Positions 60,126-64,000 of a stretch of DNA of 64,000 nucleotides are shown here, one piece after another; position 1 is the first letter of the stretch, and every line of letters starts with the position of its first letter. The stretch covers positions 11,656,001 through 11,720,000 of the forward strand of contig NC_046679.1 in assembly GCF_009870125.1 (NCBI RefSeq). Direction: 5' to 3'. The notes under the pieces were generated by a model. It saw nothing but the letters and a program-made list of their open reading frames with translations. It searched no databases and had not been told where the DNA came from. This DNA is from Drosophila pseudoobscura (taxonomy: Eukaryota > Arthropoda > Insecta > Diptera > Drosophilidae). The translations under genes were made by a program, and so were the position numbers.

Positions 60126-61573
60126 ATGTCGGTGAAGTTTCTGAAGGAAAAGATTTTCAGTCGACGGGGAAAATCCGAGAAGCCAAAGAATGCGTACATC
60201 GTCATTGAGGACTTCATGAAGCTGCCGATTTACTTTTACCGTACGATTGGTCTGAACCCGTACGAGTTGACGGGAACCAACAATAAGCCCGGAATTGGAT
60301 TTCACCTCCTGTTCCTGCTCCACATGATCAATGCGAATATGGTGCTGGCACTGGAGATATTCTTTGTTTACGTGTCCTTCAGGAACAACGAGAACTTTAT
60401 CGAGTCCTGCATGGTGATGAGCTACATCGGCTTCGTGATTGTGGGCGATCTGAAGATCGGCGCCGTCCTCCTGCAGAAGCAGAAGCTGACCAATCTGGTC
60501 CGCCAAATGGAGTCCGTCTTTCCGCCTGCAAGGCAGAAGGAGCAGGAGGAGTACGACGTGCGTCGCTACCTGCGTCGCTGCCTCCGCTACACGAAGGGAT
60601 TCGGCGGACTCTACATGACACTCGTCATCACCTACAATTTGTTTGCCATCTGCCAGTACTCCATTCAGAAATGGATTCTGCACTCGCCGCACGCCAAGCA
60701 GTCCGTCCCCTATGTGCCCCTGACTCCCTGGACCTGGCAGGACAACTGGAAGTTCTACCCCACGTATCTGTCCCAGTCGATGGCTGGGTACACGGCCACC
60801 TGCGGCCACATCTCCGCCGACCTCATGATCTTCGCCGTGGCCATACAGGTCATCATGCACTTTGACCGTCTGGCCAAGTCCCTGACCGAGTTTACGGTGC
60901 GAGCACAGTCCGAGGAGGATGGCGCTGAGAAGGACTTAAAGAAGTTGCAGGAACTGATCGCTTATCACAACAAGATTCTCGGGTGGGTTTCCAGATACCC
61001 TTACCAGACTGCTTTCACTCTCACTTTCACCTCCCCCCTTAGCCTCACCGACGTGATGAACGAGGTCTTCGGCTTGGCGCTGTTACTGAATTTTTTGGCA
61101 TCGTCGACGCTGGTCTGCTTTGTGGGATTCCAGATATCTATCGGCATCAGTCCCGAAATGCTGGCCAAACTGATTCTAATTCTGATCTCGGCCAATTCGG
61201 AGATCTATCTAATCTGCAATTTCAGCCAGATGCTAATCGATGCTGTAGGCTATGTCTTATCGTTAGGGTTTTCTCACCTTACCTTCTCACCTTTTTCGCA
61301 GAGTGGCAGCATTTGCTATGCAGTCTATGATATGAACTGGTCGGAGGCCGATCCCAGATTCCGTAAGATGCTCATCGTACTGGCCCTTCGCGCCCAGAAG
61401 CCTGTCTGTCTCACGGCCACTGTCTTTTTGGATATCTCCATTGAGACCATGAGCATCGTAAGTTCAACCAAACGAATATCCCTTCAAATTCGTCCTAAAA
61501 TCATTTCTTCGTTTGTCAGTTTCTGCGGATGTCGTATAAGTTCTTCTGTGCAATTCGTACGATGTATCAGTAA
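60126..61573 (+). CDS. Odorant receptor (7-TM Or family)
   Basis: Four exons, 60126-60982, 61043-61244, 61302-61457 and 61520-61573, join in frame to give about 422 aa, the usual length of insect Or proteins. Motifs include the N-terminal DFMKLPIYFYRTIGLNPYE, SYIGFVIVGDLKIG, YTATCGHISADLMIFAVAIQ, and the diagnostic C-terminal AQKPVCLTATVFLDIS...FLRMSYKFFCAIRTMYQ. The three 3' introns sit where Or genes normally have them. Insect Ors form odour-gated cation channels with Orco in dendrites of sensory neurons and have an intracellular N-terminus. The SYIGFVIVG and CGHISTDL-like segments resemble the Or85b/c/d-Or67a group; the exact orthologue is undetermined. The intron-2 donor (GTAGGC) is weak. 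Confidence 0.92.
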
Positions 61574-61768
61574 ACCAAATGAATTATATAAGCATATATC
61601 AGATTTTAAGTGCACAATGTTTTTAAAGCCATTTGGTTTTAGTAGAGATTTTCGCACTATATCGCAATGCTTTTGTAGGATATGCTCTTTCATCAGAGCC
61701 ATTAAAACACAAACTTTTTCTTAGCCGCCAGGAGTCTGGTCTAGCAGTTTTGAAAACAATTGATAAAT

Positions 61769-61774
61769 AATAAA
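61769..61774 (+). terminator. Polyadenylation signal of the odorant-receptor gene
   Basis: AATAAA 196 bp past the stop, within an ATAAATAATAAAT stretch. Confidence 0.5.
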
Positions 61775-64000
61775 TCGGATTTATGAAGTGTGTTAGTTTT
61801 CTTTGTCTATGGAGTGGTTTTTTATCTCCATATCAATTTTAAGACATCATAGATAAAAGTGAACGAGGTAGGTAATATTTTTGTATAAAATATGTAGGAA
61901 AAATCATGCTTTAAAGGTGTTTTCAAACAGATTAAACGTGTCACTCCATTTACACGTGAATTAATTCCATAAAAATTTTAAAAAGATGGCGCTGAAAGCC
62001 GTGAAAGTTTCACGAAATGTTGTGTCGTTAATGAGTTAAAAGGTTCTGTGTTTCGCAGATGGAATTATGTCAATTCAATAAATGTATTAATAAAATGCAT
62101 TGTAATCCTTTTAAAGGATATGTACATATGTGTTAAAGGACATGTATCCAATTTGCTGTCTTCAGGAATCAGCATAGTGCGACTGAAAAACTAATGGGTT
62201 TGCAAACATAAGAGATTCTTTTGCATTTTCCGCTTATTAAACCGAATCCAAAGCCCCGACTCAGTCGAGAGTAGAGAGTGCACTCTCAGTAGTTCTTAAA
62301 TACAAAATGACGGTAAACTTTATTAATTAGATTGATGTAGTTTTATGGTACTTTAATAAAATCAGGCAGAGCCCCCCAGAGCTCGGAGGCCGCGAATTGA
62401 GTAAGGCCAAATGAAAAGCCATGAAGAAAAGTGATTAACGTGGGGAAAAAAATGGAAAGAAAAACCAACAAGTCGTAAACATCATAAGGCGAAAGGAAAC
62501 AGCCGTAGACAAAGGCAAAAAACTGAAGTTTAAATTGAAATTAAGGCGCCTTAAAGCGACGTCACAGAGAAAAAAGAAAGGAAGGAAGAAAGGCCTGGGA
62601 GCCTGGGCCTGGGCATGGGCATGGGCCTGGGTGCAGCCGGAATTCAAAGTGGAAAAAAGTCACAAAAGTACAAGTAAGAGGAAAAGTTGCACAAGGTGAA
62701 GTACCAAAGAGGCAACACCAAAATCGCACAAGCACATGCACGAACACATGCACACCCACCCACACACACACATACAGACACACGAAAAGTAGGCGTTGCA
62801 CGGTCGAAAAACTTGAGCCACGTTGAACTTTGGCCTACGGAGCTTGGCCGCGTTTACCTTGGCCGTAAACTTGTCCGGCGAGTTGTTGGCAATTAGTGCA
62901 CCTTTCACAACGAAGCTGTGTGTGTGTGAGTGTGTAGGTGTGTGTGGGCGTGGCCATTTAATTCATTTTCACTGGCTGGCACCAACGAACACTGTCGCTT
63001 TTGCACACAATTTCTCATTCAGAAGTGTCCGTGTGCCGCGTCCCTCCATCCCCATCGCCATCTCCATCCCTTACCCCCAACCCGCTCACAAGTTTGTAAT
63101 TCTTGGCCTGTTAACAAAGTTCATAAATACTTGAGAAACTTGGTTGGTTTTTCCCTTTTCTGCCCCCCCGACAGCCCGACAGCCCATAGTCGTACGGCTG
63201 CGGCAAAGGATAAGCGAAGGATCCTGATTTTGCAACCTCGTAATTGCCATTGTAGTTGTTTCTCGCCGAATGATTCACGGGCACAGGTGAGAATCGGGCA
63301 TTTCTGCAGTTCATTATCAGCTGATTGACCGAATGAATAGTCCTCCCCACTCGGGAGAGTCGTAAAGCGCTTAAACCATTTGCAGTTCGCTTTATGGCCG
63401 GCTAACTACCAATTTTAATGGCTGCCACCACCATTTTGTAAGTGCGCGGCTATAAAATTGAACCGACCATATTGAATACTTAGTTATATACGAGTATTTC
63501 TCGCAGCTCAGGGAACAATTCCTCTGCCTGCAATTGCAACTCCATCTCCACCTCCACCTCATCAGCAAAACCAGCAGCGGCAGCAGCAGAAGCAGCAACA
63601 AAAACAACATAGTTATCCTGAAACTCTTTCAATTGAATTGCGCGGAGCAGTGGCTATGGCGAAAGAGGATAGCTATAGGTGAAGCCAGCCAAGCGTTTAC
63701 CAATATCAATGAGATCTCCAGAACCCCAAGCCCCGTCTGTTCCGCCCTCCGGCGAGCATTTGAAATTTTAATTATAAAATATTGCTGCCAAAGGTTCGTG
63801 CCATCCATAGCGCTAGACGGTGCTCGGTGCTCGGTGCTGGTGTGCTCGATGTGTGCTTTCAAAGCCACTGACAAGGTTACAGTACTCTACAGATAATAGC
63901 TAAGATGCTTAGATACGAAGATACGAAATATTTTTGTTTGAACTATAAGTTAATTAACGTTGACTCACAGTAATTTGGATTTCATACATCGAATATTCAC
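61775..64000. other. Non-coding flank to window end
   Basis: No gene is supported. Open frames run through CA/GT and GGGCAT repeats. A 120-codon frame at 63534-63896 begins in CAG/CAC repeats and lacks family features. It may belong to an intron or UTR of a gene beyond the window. Confidence 0.45.
62593..62632. repeat. GGGCCT/GGGCAT tandem repeat
   Basis: Six GGGCNT units in a row. Confidence 0.85.

Noticed and set aside
60009-60860. 283-codon minus-strand frame
   Set aside because: Antisense shadow of the odorant receptor exon 1; the plus strand has all family motifs.

Overview
This is insect nuclear DNA, almost certainly from a Drosophila species. It carries intron-split genes with 45-70 nt introns, TATA/Inr and Ohler-type core promoters (DRE, Motif 1, Motif 6), and several unmistakable fly gene families: a yellow/MRJP protein, an odorant receptor, Paip2, the Spc25 kinetochore subunit, the P450 Cyp304a1 and a granny-smith/NPEPL1-type M17 aminopeptidase. 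The Cyp304a1-Spc25-aminopeptidase block fits Muller element E (D. melanogaster 3R) from memory. Abundant GGGACTGG-type and CA microsatellites hint at an obscura-group fly, but that is inference. No prokaryotic, viral or plasmid content was seen.

Layout. 0.3-2.6 kb: yellow-family secreted protein (+). 3.6-5.8 kb: tandem-PDZ protein (-), divergent from a coiled-coil protein at 6.0-6.9 kb (+), which converges on a PH-domain protein at 7.0-8.3 kb (-). 8.4-11.9 kb: degenerate dispersed repeats, decayed coding scraps and an orphan DRE promoter. 12.1-15.8 kb: Paip2 (-) with a long 3' UTR. 15.8-16.4 kb: another repeat copy. 16.7-17.4 kb: small TATA-driven secreted protein (-). 18.3-20.1 kb: SLC17-type MFS transporter (-). 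20.1-29.6 kb: gene-poor, with only weak coding candidates. 29.6-33.2 kb: ten-exon, cysteine-rich, EB/EGF-like membrane protein (+). 35.0-35.6 kb: unknown coiled-coil protein (+), convergent with Cyp304a1 (35.8-37.8 kb, -). 38.2-39.0 kb: Spc25 (-). 39.7-40.0 kb: repeat copy at the promoter of the aminopeptidase (40.1-53.4 kb, +), whose introns span 3.5 and 7.1 kb. 53.4-60.1 kb: non-coding. 60.1-61.6 kb: TATA-driven odorant receptor (+). 61.6-64 kb: non-coding.

Most genes here are functionally unrelated neighbours, not a pathway. Two expression classes can be read from the promoters. Housekeeping genes (PH protein, Paip2, Spc25, aminopeptidase) have Motif 6/Motif 1/DRE-type promoters. Restricted-expression genes (secreted protein, odorant receptor) have TATA boxes. 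The most interesting observation is that the housekeeping promoters share ATATACCG-type Motif 6 arrays, and three of them are contiguous with copies of one dispersed repeat family, as though the repeat carried or was captured as a core promoter.

Exon models were built by hand from splice consensus and reading-frame closure. Every multi-exon model listed as a confident gene closes in frame. Homology calls rest on recognised motifs, not on searches.
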